This document shows positions 55,081-62,888 of a stretch of 64,000 bases of DNA, piece by piece. How positions within the stretch are numbered: the stretch's first letter is position 1; each line of letters starts with the position of its first letter. The notes under the pieces were generated by a model, which was not told where the DNA came from, did not search any database, and saw only the letters and a list, made by a program, of their open reading frames with translations. Source of the stretch: Marinobacterium aestuarii (lineage in GTDB: Bacteria > Pseudomonadota > Gammaproteobacteria > Pseudomonadales > Balneatricaceae); NCBI RefSeq assembly GCF_001651805.1, contig NZ_CP015839.1, positions 4,898,001-4,962,000 on the forward strand, read 5' to 3'. The position numbers were made by a program, and so were the translations under genes.

Positions 55081-56697
55081 TTACTTGGTAATAAGCTCCG
55101 GCCCCATGATGCTGTACGGCAGGAAGGTAGACAGCCAGGGGATGTAGGTCACCAGGATCAGGAACACAAACAGCACCGCCACGAACGGCATGGCCGCCTT
55201 GACGACCTGCGCCAGACTCATGCCGGTAATGCCCGAGGTCACGAACAGGTTGAGCCCTATGGGCGGCGTGATCATGCCGATTTCCATGTTGACCACCATG
55301 ATGATGCCCAGGTGAATCGGATCCACACCCAGCGCCATGGCGATGGGGAATACCACTGGCGCCACAATCACCAGCAGGCCTGAAGGCTCCATGAACTGGC
55401 CACCAATCAGCAGCAGCACGTTAACCGCAATCAGGAAGGTAAACCAGTTGAACCCCGCACCCAGCATCCACTCGGTGACCATCTGTGGAATCCGCTCAGA
55501 CGACAGCGTATGGGCGAACAGCAAGGCGTTGGCGATGATAAACATCAGCATCACCGTGGTCTTGGTGCCGTCAAGAATCACCTTGCGGCTTTCGCCTCCC
55601 AGAATGGCCGGGAAGAAGCAGCGTCCGACCGCCACCAGGTTACGACTCCAGACCGGCAGACCCGACCCCAGACAGCGCAGCATGGAGGCATCCAGGTCTT
55701 TGCCTCGCTTGTATATGTAGAACAGGGCAATCACCAGACTCATGCCCAGGCCCCAGGCCGCTCGCTCACCAACACCGGTCGTTTCGCTCTGGGCGGTCGC
55801 AAAGAACGACATGATCATCCATACAAGAAAGAATGAGACGCCATAGACACTGCCGTTAAAGCCTACCCGGGCGATGGCAGAATCCGTTTCTGCCACCCAG
55901 GGTATCCCCTTAAGCGGCCCCATGTCGCGATACACAAAGAGTGCGATCAGCATGGAATAAACCGCTGCCACCACCGCCGCCTCCGTCGGTGTAAAGACAC
56001 CGCCATAAATGCCGCCCATGATGATCACGATCAGGAACAGACCCCAGCCCGCTTCCTTGCCGCCGCTCACGATATTGCCAAAGCCCTTCCAGGGCTCCGC
56101 CGGCAAGTTCTTGATGCGTGCCACCACATAGATGGCAAGCATCAGCATGAAGCCGGCCATCAAACCCGGAATCACGCCCGCCAGGAACATCCGGCCGACC
56201 GACACATCGGTAGCGGCGGAATAGACCACCATGACGATGGACGGCGGAATCAGGATACCCAGGGTACCGGCGTTGGCGATGATACCGGAGGCGAATTCCT
56301 TGGAGTAACCCACCTGGCGCATGCCGGCAATGGCGATGCTGCCAATAGCGACCACCGTGGCCGGCGAGGAGCCGGACAGCGCTGCGAACATCATGCACGC
56401 CAGTACCGACGCCATGGCCAGGCCACCGCGAAAATGCCCCACACCGGCAATCGCAAAATTAATCAGCCGTTTGGCCACGCCGCCCGTCGACATAAAGGCC
56501 GAGGCCAGGATGAAAAACGGAATGGCCAGCAGGGTGTAATGCTGGCCGACGCCGAACAGCGATATCGCCACAGAGGACAGCGAATCGGCGGAGATAAAGG
56601 TGATATACAGGATTGAAGACAACCCCAGGGATATACCGACGGGCAGGCCCAGAAACAGCAGGACCAGCACCATCACAAACAGAATTATTGCATCCAC
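55081..56697 (-). CDS. dctM: TRAP dicarboxylate transporter, large permease subunit (long form)
   Basis: DctM is the 12-helix sodium-coupled permease of TRAP transporters. Family segments are FFILASAFMSTGGVAKRLINFA, FAALSGSSPATVVAIGSIA, GTLGILIPPSIVMVVYS, GGIYGGVFTPTEAA and GMITPPIGLNLFV. At 538 residues it is about 100 longer than the usual 425-440. The excess lies between about residues 262 and 370 and contains two extra hydrophobic stretches plus a Cys/Arg-rich loop. It follows dctQ by 16 bases and is the last gene of dctP-dctQ-dctM. Confidence 0.93.
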   Translation of the reverse strand: MDAIILFVMVLVLLFLGLPVGISLGLSSILYITFISADSLSSVAISLFGVGQHYTLLAIPFFILASAFMSTGGVAKRLINFAIAGVGHFRGGLAMASVLACMMFAALSGSSPATVVAIGSIAIAGMRQVGYSKEFASGIIANAGTLGILIPPSIVMVVYSAATDVSVGRMFLAGVIPGLMAGFMLMLAIYVVARIKNLPAEPWKGFGNIVSGGKEAGWGLFLIVIIMGGIYGGVFTPTEAAVVAAVYSMLIALFVYRDMGPLKGIPWVAETDSAIARVGFNGSVYGVSFFLVWMIMSFFATAQSETTGVGERAAWGLGMSLVIALFYIYKRGKDLDASMLRCLGSGLPVWSRNLVAVGRCFFPAILGGESRKVILDGTKTTVMLMFIIANALLFAHTLSSERIPQMVTEWMLGAGFNWFTFLIAVNVLLLIGGQFMEPSGLLVIVAPVVFPIAMALGVDPIHLGIIMVVNMEIGMITPPIGLNLFVTSGITGMSLAQVVKAAMPFVAVLFVFLILVTYIPWLSTFLPYSIMGPELITK

Positions 56698-56713
56698 AGC
56701 AGGCTCCCCGCTC

Positions 56714-57403
56714 TCAGTCTTTTAATATGTTCAGGTTTTCTTCGACCAGATCCTTGGCCTCATGCCCGCTGATAAGCATGGGTCGCTTGTCCTGCCATAT
56801 ATCAATGAACGCCTGCAATGAACGGTAAACCAGCAGCGCCAGGCTGATCGGCAATATGAGCAGCACCAGCCAGCGGTGTACACGCGGCTGCAAGCCAAAG
56901 GTTTCCTGCATGAATTCGGGGTAACGCAGTTCTTCCACGCCTATGCCGATCTTGTACATCTTGGCCCAGTACTCGATGGCCCCGCCGCGCACATCAACAC
57001 CGAGCATTGCCAGCCAGGTGGAGTCGAGCAGGATCAGGCCGTACATCAGGGTGGCAAAGGCACCAAACAGCGACAAAGCCTTGCACAGCTTGTGCGGTAC
57101 CGCATTGAGCAAGATATCCACACCCAGGTGAATACCGGTCTTGATGCCATAGCTCATGCCCAACAGAATCAGCCAGGAAAACGCCAGGGTGTTGAACTCA
57201 AGCGCGGCAGACCAGCCGGTGTTGAAGCCGTAACGCGCAATCACCTGCCCGAATGACACCAGCATGATGGAGCTGATCACCAGCACCAGCAGGTTTTCTT
57301 CGGCCTTGGCCATCGCCGTGGGAAACAGCTTCTCCAGAATCCAGAGGATAATGATGAAGACCAGTAGATATAAGTGCGGCCAGTAGTCCATAGGAGACAC
57401 CAT
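56714..57403 (-). CDS. dctQ: TRAP dicarboxylate transporter, small permease subunit
   Basis: The 229-residue product has about five hydrophobic segments and the DctQ pattern FNTLAFSWLILLGMSYGIKTGIHLGVDIL. It is longer than typical DctQ (about 160-200): a central segment of about 45 residues (RGGAIEYWAKMYKIGIGVEELRYPEFM region) separates the last two helices. It forms the membrane complex with DctM. The start could be ATG 57403 or 57391; neither has a good RBS. Confidence 0.9.
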   Translation of the reverse strand: MVSPMDYWPHLYLLVFIIILWILEKLFPTAMAKAEENLLVLVISSIMLVSFGQVIARYGFNTGWSAALEFNTLAFSWLILLGMSYGIKTGIHLGVDILLNAVPHKLCKALSLFGAFATLMYGLILLDSTWLAMLGVDVRGGAIEYWAKMYKIGIGVEELRYPEFMQETFGLQPRVHRWLVLLILPISLALLVYRSLQAFIDIWQDKRPMLISGHEAKDLVEENLNILKD

Positions 57404-57557
57404 TCAGGAATCAGGCCGTGGCCAGCCTGGAAAAAATTAAAGGAAACAGCTTGATGGCAGCGACAGTACAGGACTGCCCCTAACCGGGGTGAACGGGCCC
57501 GGACCAGAACGGCCTGAGCCCATGCCCGGCATCAGTCGCTGATGCCGGGCGCAACCA

Positions 57558-58547
57558 TCAGGAACCGGCTGCGGCTTTGATCAAATCGGCACCAATTTCG
57601 CCTTCGAACTGATCCCAAACCGGCTTCATGGTATCAACCCACTTCTGGCGCTGAGCATCATCCAGGGTGTTGATCTTGCCTTTGGCCTCCAGGATGTTGG
57701 CACGGTTTGCTGCTTCCGCCGCCTTCACTTCTTCGTTGGCCGCCTGGGTCACTTCATCGGCGATGGTCAGGAACTGCTCGCGCGCTTCAGGCGTGAGGCT
57801 GTCGAGGAACTCGGTCGAGGTCATGAACAGGTAGGCCAGCAACTGATGGTTGGTTTCGGTCACGCTGTCCTGCACTTCGAAGAATTTCTGGGTGTAGATG
57901 TTGGACCAGGTGTTTTCCTGACCATCCACCACGCCGGTCTGCAAGGCACCGTAGACCTCGGCAAAGGCCATTGGCTGCGGCGATGCCCCCATCGCCTCGA
58001 TCATGGCCTTGGCCACATCTGAGGTCTGCACGCGGAACTTCATGCCCTTGGCGTCGCTCGGTGCGATCAACGGCTTGTTGGCCGAAAAGTATTTCATGCC
58101 GGACATCCAGTACCCCAGACCGACAAAACCGACATCATGCATTTCGTTCAGCAGGCCCTTGCCAGCATCGGACTTGGTGAAACGAATGGCCGCATCCATG
58201 TCCTTGAAAATGAACGGCAGATCGAAGACGCCGTATTTGGGGCTGTAGGAGCCGAACTTGGACAGCGACGGCGCCAAAATCTGCACGTCACCCAGCAGCA
58301 GAGCTTCAAGCTCCTTGCTGTCACCAAACAGGGTGGAGTTCGGGAACACCTCAACGCACATCACGCCGTTCATTTCGTCGTTGACGCGCTGGGCAAAATT
58401 ATTGGCTGCAACCACCTTGGGGTGGGTTGTACCGCCGGTCACATGGCTCAGCTTGGCAACGATCTCACCGCTCTCACAGGAGGCGAACGCCGTAGTGGCA
58501 GAGATGGACAGCGCAAGAGCAGAAAGGGCCAGAGTGAGTTTTTTCAT
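57558..58547 (-). CDS. dctP: TRAP C4-dicarboxylate-binding periplasmic protein
   Basis: The 329-residue product has a signal peptide (about 1-22, cut after TTAFA) and the DctP family body: VFPNSTLFGDSKELEALLLGDVQILAPSLSKF, KGMKFRVQTSDVAKAM with the carboxylate-binding Arg, and AEVYGALQTGVVDGQENTWSNIY. The ending (EGEIGADLIKAA) matches P. aeruginosa DctP (PA5167), so succinate, fumarate or malate are likely ligands. I start at ATG 58547. A sigma-54 promoter lies 87-103 bases upstream, and dctD-dctB lie beyond it on the same strand. Confidence 0.95.
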   Translation of the reverse strand: MKKLTLALSALALSISATTAFASCESGEIVAKLSHVTGGTTHPKVVAANNFAQRVNDEMNGVMCVEVFPNSTLFGDSKELEALLLGDVQILAPSLSKFGSYSPKYGVFDLPFIFKDMDAAIRFTKSDAGKGLLNEMHDVGFVGLGYWMSGMKYFSANKPLIAPSDAKGMKFRVQTSDVAKAMIEAMGASPQPMAFAEVYGALQTGVVDGQENTWSNIYTQKFFEVQDSVTETNHQLLAYLFMTSTEFLDSLTPEAREQFLTIADEVTQAANEEVKAAEAANRANILEAKGKINTLDDAQRQKWVDTMKPVWDQFEGEIGADLIKAAAGS

Positions 58548-58633
58548 ATTATTGTGTCTCCATAGAGGTGTGTACTTGTGAGCTGCCTGCCAACCGCGGC
58601 AAGGCTCACCTGAACGTGTAACACATACAAATA

Positions 58634-58650
58634 AGCACAGGGCGTGCCAA
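58634..58650 (-). promoter_or_regulatory. Sigma-54 promoter of dctPQM
   Basis: On the minus strand TTGGCACGCCCTGTGCT matches the -24/-12 consensus (TGGCACGnnnnTTGCW) at all positions but one. The GG at -24 and GC at -12 are correctly spaced. The predicted start lies near 58623, about 75 bases before the dctP ATG. An activator of the DctD type is encoded next to it. Confidence 0.75.
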
Positions 58651-58735
58651 GAATATAAAAACCCAGCATAAGCAAGGCCAGCAGCGCTCATAAGCTCTGT
58701 TGATGGTAGCAGTGAAATAAAAAAACAGCGGAAAA

Positions 58736-58782
58736 TGACGGAAAGTCACCCATAAAAACAATGACAATGTGCGGATAAGCAC
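58736..58782 (-). promoter_or_regulatory. Candidate DctD upstream activating sites
   Basis: Two inverted repeats lie about 115-160 bases upstream of the predicted dctP start: TGACGGAAAGTCA (58736-58748) and GTGCGGATAAGCAC (58769-58782). Their centres are 33-34 bp apart, about three helical turns. The position fits enhancer sites for a sigma-54 activator, but binding by DctD is inferred from context only. Confidence 0.45.
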
Positions 58783-59013
58783 CCATTTTCGATGCAGCAG
58801 GGCCCCAGGGCCGCTCAGGCAGGAAAAAGCAGGGAATAAGCCGAAAATAGCCGTTCGCGAGGCCGCGTAAACACTGCAGCGGCCGTTACGGCCGTTATTG
58901 CTACACTCGATCAGCCGCCAAACCTGCGTTTAAGACACGCAGAAGAAAGAAGCGAATCGGGGGCCCGGCAGCCTTGGGCGGGTTTCCACCCAAGCCTGAC
59001 CCAGGCAGCTCGC

Positions 59014-60381
59014 TTACTTGAAATCACTCTTGTCCAGACCGTACTTTTTCATCTTGTCGTAGAGGGTTTTGCGTGGCAGGCCCAGAAACTCGAGGGTGTC
59101 CCGAATCGAGCCGCCGGTACGCGACAGTGCCGCCTGAATCAGCATTTTTTCAAAACGCTCTACCTGATCCGGCAACGACAGGGTAGCGCCGCCGTCGCTG
59201 TCGATAATCAGACGGTTATCGAAATCAAAGGTGCCGGACTCCCCCAGCAGCACATAGCGTTCGGCCAGATTGCGCAGTTCACGCACGTTACCGGGCCAGT
59301 CATGCAGCATCAGACTGTGCAGGCGCGCGGCCGAGAGCGTCGGAATTTCGCGGTTGTACTGTGCCGAAGCCACCAGCGCAAAGTGCTGGAACAGCAGGCC
59401 TATATCCTCGCGCCTTTCACGCAGCGGCGGTATATCGAGCCGTACCACGTTGAGCCGGTAGTACAGATCTTCTCGGAACTCGCCTTTGGCCGCCAGCGCC
59501 CGGAGGTCGGTTTTGGTGGCCGCGATCACGCGCAGATCCAGCGCTATGACGTCGTTGGATCCCAGACGCTCAATGGCGCGCTCTTCCAGCACCCGCAACA
59601 GTTTGATTTGCAGCGCCAGCGGCATGCTCTCGATTTCGTCGAGGAACAGGGTGCCGCCATTGGCATGTTCGAACTTGCCGATACGCCTTGTGCGGGCGTC
59701 GGTAAAGGCCCCTTTCTCATGCCCGAAAAGCTCGGACTCAATCAGGCTCTCCGGCACGGCACCGCAGTTGATGGCGACAAAATTGTGATCGCGCCGCCCA
59801 CTGTGCTCATGGATATAGCGCGCCATCAAATCCTTGCCGGCACCGGTTTCCGCCTGAATCATGATATCCGCCGGCGCATCCGCAATGCTGTGCAACAAGC
59901 GCCGCAACTGGATAACCGCCGGTGCATTGCCGAGCAGACGCGGTCCAGGCGCGCTCTGGGCTTCGAGCTCAAGTTTAAGGCGCCGGTTTTCAATGGTCAG
60001 GGCGCGCTTCTCCATGGCCCGGCGCACTACATCCAGCAACAGATCTGCCGCAAAGGGTTTTTCGATAAAGTCGTAGGCGCCGGCCCGCATGGCGGACACT
60101 GCCATGGAAATATCACCGTGGCCGGTAATCAGGATCATCGGCAGGTCCGCGTCTATGGCGCACACCCGCTCCAGTAGTTCGAGCCCATCCATGCCAGGCA
60201 TGTTGATGTCGGAAATCAGCACCCCGTTCCAGTCGTCACTGAGTAGTTCCAGCACCCGCTCGCCCCGCTCCAGCGTCGTCACATCGTAACCGGCCAGCTC
60301 CAGCGTCTGGCCCGCCGCCAGGCGAATGTGCTTCTCGTCATCAACCAGGATTATGGGGCGACTGGGTAGGTTCTTGTTCAT
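59014..60381 (-). CDS. dctD: C4-dicarboxylate transport response regulator DctD (sigma-54 activator)
   Basis: The 455-residue NtrC-family regulator has a receiver domain (about 8-125) with phosphoacceptor D58 in LISDINMPGMDG. A central AAA+ domain (about 145-375) has Walker A ETGAGKD, the sigma-54-contacting GAFTDA loop and LFLDEIESM. The C-terminal Fis-type helix-turn-helix contains GSIRDTLEFLGLPRKTLYDKM. I start at ATG 60381; an ATG four codons earlier is possible and no clear RBS exists. It follows dctB by 44 bases and should activate the sigma-54 promoter ahead of dctP. Confidence 0.95.
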   Translation of the reverse strand: MNKNLPSRPIILVDDEKHIRLAAGQTLELAGYDVTTLERGERVLELLSDDWNGVLISDINMPGMDGLELLERVCAIDADLPMILITGHGDISMAVSAMRAGAYDFIEKPFAADLLLDVVRRAMEKRALTIENRRLKLELEAQSAPGPRLLGNAPAVIQLRRLLHSIADAPADIMIQAETGAGKDLMARYIHEHSGRRDHNFVAINCGAVPESLIESELFGHEKGAFTDARTRRIGKFEHANGGTLFLDEIESMPLALQIKLLRVLEERAIERLGSNDVIALDLRVIAATKTDLRALAAKGEFREDLYYRLNVVRLDIPPLRERREDIGLLFQHFALVASAQYNREIPTLSAARLHSLMLHDWPGNVRELRNLAERYVLLGESGTFDFDNRLIIDSDGGATLSLPDQVERFEKMLIQAALSRTGGSIRDTLEFLGLPRKTLYDKMKKYGLDKSDFK

Positions 60382-60425
60382 CGACATAGGCAAATGGGTT
60401 CACTCAATATCAGGGCCCAAGCGGG

Positions 60426-62699
60426 CTATTCGGTGATCGTGGGGTGCGATACCGGCCGCAACACCAGTGTAAAACAGGCACCGCCATCGGGGTGGTTGCT
60501 GGCACGCAGACAACCGCCGAGGCTTTCAACAATGCGGTGGGAAATCGACAGCCCCAGCCCGAGCCCCTGACCAGCCTTCTTGGTGGTGAAAAAAGGCTCG
60601 AACAGATGCTCCAGATACTCAGGCGAAATACCAGGGCCTGAATCCCGCACACTCAGCTGCACGGCATCATCGCTGTATTCAAGGCCTATGTCGATGCGGC
60701 CGCCGGGCTGATCTTCCAGTGCCTGCATGGCATTGCCAATCAGATTCACCAGCACCTGCTCGAGGCGCAGGATATCCCCCAGCACATAGACGCGCTCCAG
60801 CCCCACAGGCCAGTGAATGCTCACTGACTGGCGATCCAGCTGCCCATACAGGATCGACATGGCACCATCGCGGACCGCCTTCAAACACACAGGCTCCGGC
60901 GCCCCGCTGCTAACGCGGGCAAACTCCTTCAGCGGATGGATAATCTTGGCCATGCGCTCGGTGAGTTGCGAAATTTCCTCAAGATTGGCCAGGGCACGCT
61001 CGGGCCTGTCTCGCTCCAGAAAGACGCGGCCATTGTCGGCATAGCTGCGAATGGCGGTCAGGGGCTGGTTCAGTTCATGGTTGATCCCGGCCGACATCTG
61101 CCCCAGTACCGCCAGCTTGGCGGTTTGGATCAGCTCATTCTGGGTTTGCTGATGCTGGGTCATTTCCTGCTGCAGGCGCGCATTGGCCAGGGTGAGATCC
61201 TGGGTGCGCTGCTCCACCCGACTCTCGAGCAGCAGCTGCGCCCGCTGCAGCTGTGTTTCCTGCTGCTTGCGCTCGGTAATATCGTGAATCGTCACAATGA
61301 AATGCCGTTCGCCATTGGCCGCCATGCGCCCGATAGTGAGTTCAATCGGAAACAGCGACTGGTCCGCACGCCGCGCCGTCGCCTCTATATGCAGCTCCCG
61401 CGTACCGTCATCGGGCTCGGTGGTAATGTGCTGCCAGCACACGGGCCTGTCCGGGTGCGCCAGCAGTTTGCTGAAGTACTGGCCGCGGATGTCTTCTTCA
61501 CTGTAGTAAAACAGCTTTTCCGCCGTCGGATTGCAGGACTCGACACGCCCCTGGCCGTCCAGCGTAATCAGCCCAGCCTGGGTATTGTCGATAATGGCGC
61601 GGATACGGGCATCATTTTCTTCCAGCGCATGCAGCTCACGCTGGCTGAACAGTGCCCGCTCCTGCGTGATGCGATTGCGCGCCAGCACAAAGAGCACCAG
61701 CAGCAGCAAGGCAAAATAGATAATGGCCGTCAGCAACAGGGCTCGGAACACTCGCTGCTCCACCGGTTTCATGCTCGCCAGCACCGCCACGCTGAGACCG
61801 CTATTGGGCACAGGGCTGCTCTGCAGCAAATAATGGCGCGTGCGCACGCCATCCAGACTCGGATTACCCTGCCGCGAACCCTCCACCAGCGTAATCAGCT
61901 GGCTGCCATCCGGGCCCTTGTCACGCCAGAGGATATCCAGCGATGTCAGTTCCTGGACGCCGTAGCGCAGGCTGTCGACGATGCGATACAGATCCGGCTG
62001 AGTCAGCGGCCTGAGGGTGCGGAATTTCCACTCCGGCCGGGTGGAGATCACGATAATGCCGTCTTCATCGGTCACCAGTATATCCAGCAGCGGATCGTTC
62101 CAGTCTCCTTCTATGTCATTAAGGTCAATCTTGACGACGATCACGCCCGCAATCCTGCCGGCGAGGCGTACCGGATAGGAATAAAAATAGCCGCGCTTTT
62201 TCGAGGTGGTGCCCAGCGCAAAATAGCGCCCGGCATGACCCGCCATCGCCTGCCGATAATAGGGTCTGAAGGAAAAATTCTGACCAACAAAGGTACGTTC
62301 CTGCGACCAGTTACTGGCGGCAATGGTCTCCCCTGCGGCATTCATCAGGTAGGCATCGGTAGTACCGATGGTGCTGTTGACCTGTTCGAGATAGAGGTTG
62401 GCGCGCATGCGCGTATCGGCACCATCCTGATGTCCCAGCGCGTTCAGCAGCTCCGAATGGGACGCCAGCAGCTGGGGCAGATCCTTGTAGCGATCCAGCT
62501 TCTGCTGCAGGCTCAGGGTATAGCGGTTCATGTCTGCGGCACTGCGCAATGCCGCATCCTGTATCGCCTGCTGGCGCACCAGTACAGACACCTGTGCCAT
62601 CAGAAACAGGAACAGCAGCAACAGCAGTATGACCGCCACCGGACGCTGCGCCCGTACAGGTGATATCGAAGTCTGGGAAGCTCGTTGAGTATCATTCAT
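60426..62699 (-). CDS. dctB: C4-dicarboxylate sensor histidine kinase DctB
   Basis: The 757-residue kinase has a first membrane helix (about 20-42), a periplasmic dCache sensor (about 43-318), a second helix (about 320-341), a PAS domain (about 360-480), a coiled coil and a HisKA domain with phosphorylated H541 in GINHELNQPLTAIRSYADN. The HATPase domain (about 640-757) shows LVNLIGNAMQAL, DSGPGI and GLGLGLSIS. DctB senses periplasmic dicarboxylates and phosphorylates DctD, whose gene follows. The PAS domain is an addition to the minimal rhizobial DctB layout. Confidence 0.95.
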   Translation of the reverse strand: MNDTQRASQTSISPVRAQRPVAVILLLLLFLFLMAQVSVLVRQQAIQDAALRSAADMNRYTLSLQQKLDRYKDLPQLLASHSELLNALGHQDGADTRMRANLYLEQVNSTIGTTDAYLMNAAGETIAASNWSQERTFVGQNFSFRPYYRQAMAGHAGRYFALGTTSKKRGYFYSYPVRLAGRIAGVIVVKIDLNDIEGDWNDPLLDILVTDEDGIIVISTRPEWKFRTLRPLTQPDLYRIVDSLRYGVQELTSLDILWRDKGPDGSQLITLVEGSRQGNPSLDGVRTRHYLLQSSPVPNSGLSVAVLASMKPVEQRVFRALLLTAIIYFALLLLVLFVLARNRITQERALFSQRELHALEENDARIRAIIDNTQAGLITLDGQGRVESCNPTAEKLFYYSEEDIRGQYFSKLLAHPDRPVCWQHITTEPDDGTRELHIEATARRADQSLFPIELTIGRMAANGERHFIVTIHDITERKQQETQLQRAQLLLESRVEQRTQDLTLANARLQQEMTQHQQTQNELIQTAKLAVLGQMSAGINHELNQPLTAIRSYADNGRVFLERDRPERALANLEEISQLTERMAKIIHPLKEFARVSSGAPEPVCLKAVRDGAMSILYGQLDRQSVSIHWPVGLERVYVLGDILRLEQVLVNLIGNAMQALEDQPGGRIDIGLEYSDDAVQLSVRDSGPGISPEYLEHLFEPFFTTKKAGQGLGLGLSISHRIVESLGGCLRASNHPDGGACFTLVLRPVSHPTITE

Positions 62700-62888
62700 A
62701 GTCAGGCCTCATTATGCGCTGGCCTGCATGAACTTGAAATAGCGTCGCCGCGCCCTTACTGTGTGCCAGAGTTCCACTGACTGGCTCATGCTTAGCGGTA
62801 GCTTCCAGGGTGCTGTATCGCACTGCCCACTCGTTCAACTCCAGCACCCTGCGCCCAAGCCGCCGGGCGACCTGGCAAGAGATTTACC

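Larger units (their letters stand above)
58548..59013. other. Intergenic region, 466 bp, between dctD and dctP
   Basis: This region holds the dctP leader (about 75 bases), the sigma-54 -24/-12 element (58634-58650) and two upstream inverted repeats that could bind DctD (58736-58782). It also has GC-rich palindromic stretches near 58850-58915 (CGGCCG repeats) and a CTTGGG/CCCAAG hairpin at 58973-58994 after the dctD stop, a weak terminator without a T-run. No coding frame with an RBS is seen. Confidence 0.6.

Noticed and set aside
60936..62663. Long open frame of 575 codons on the plus strand opposite dctB
   Set aside because: It is antisense to dctB, is very rich in Gln, His and Arg (typical reverse-complement composition) and shows no domain.
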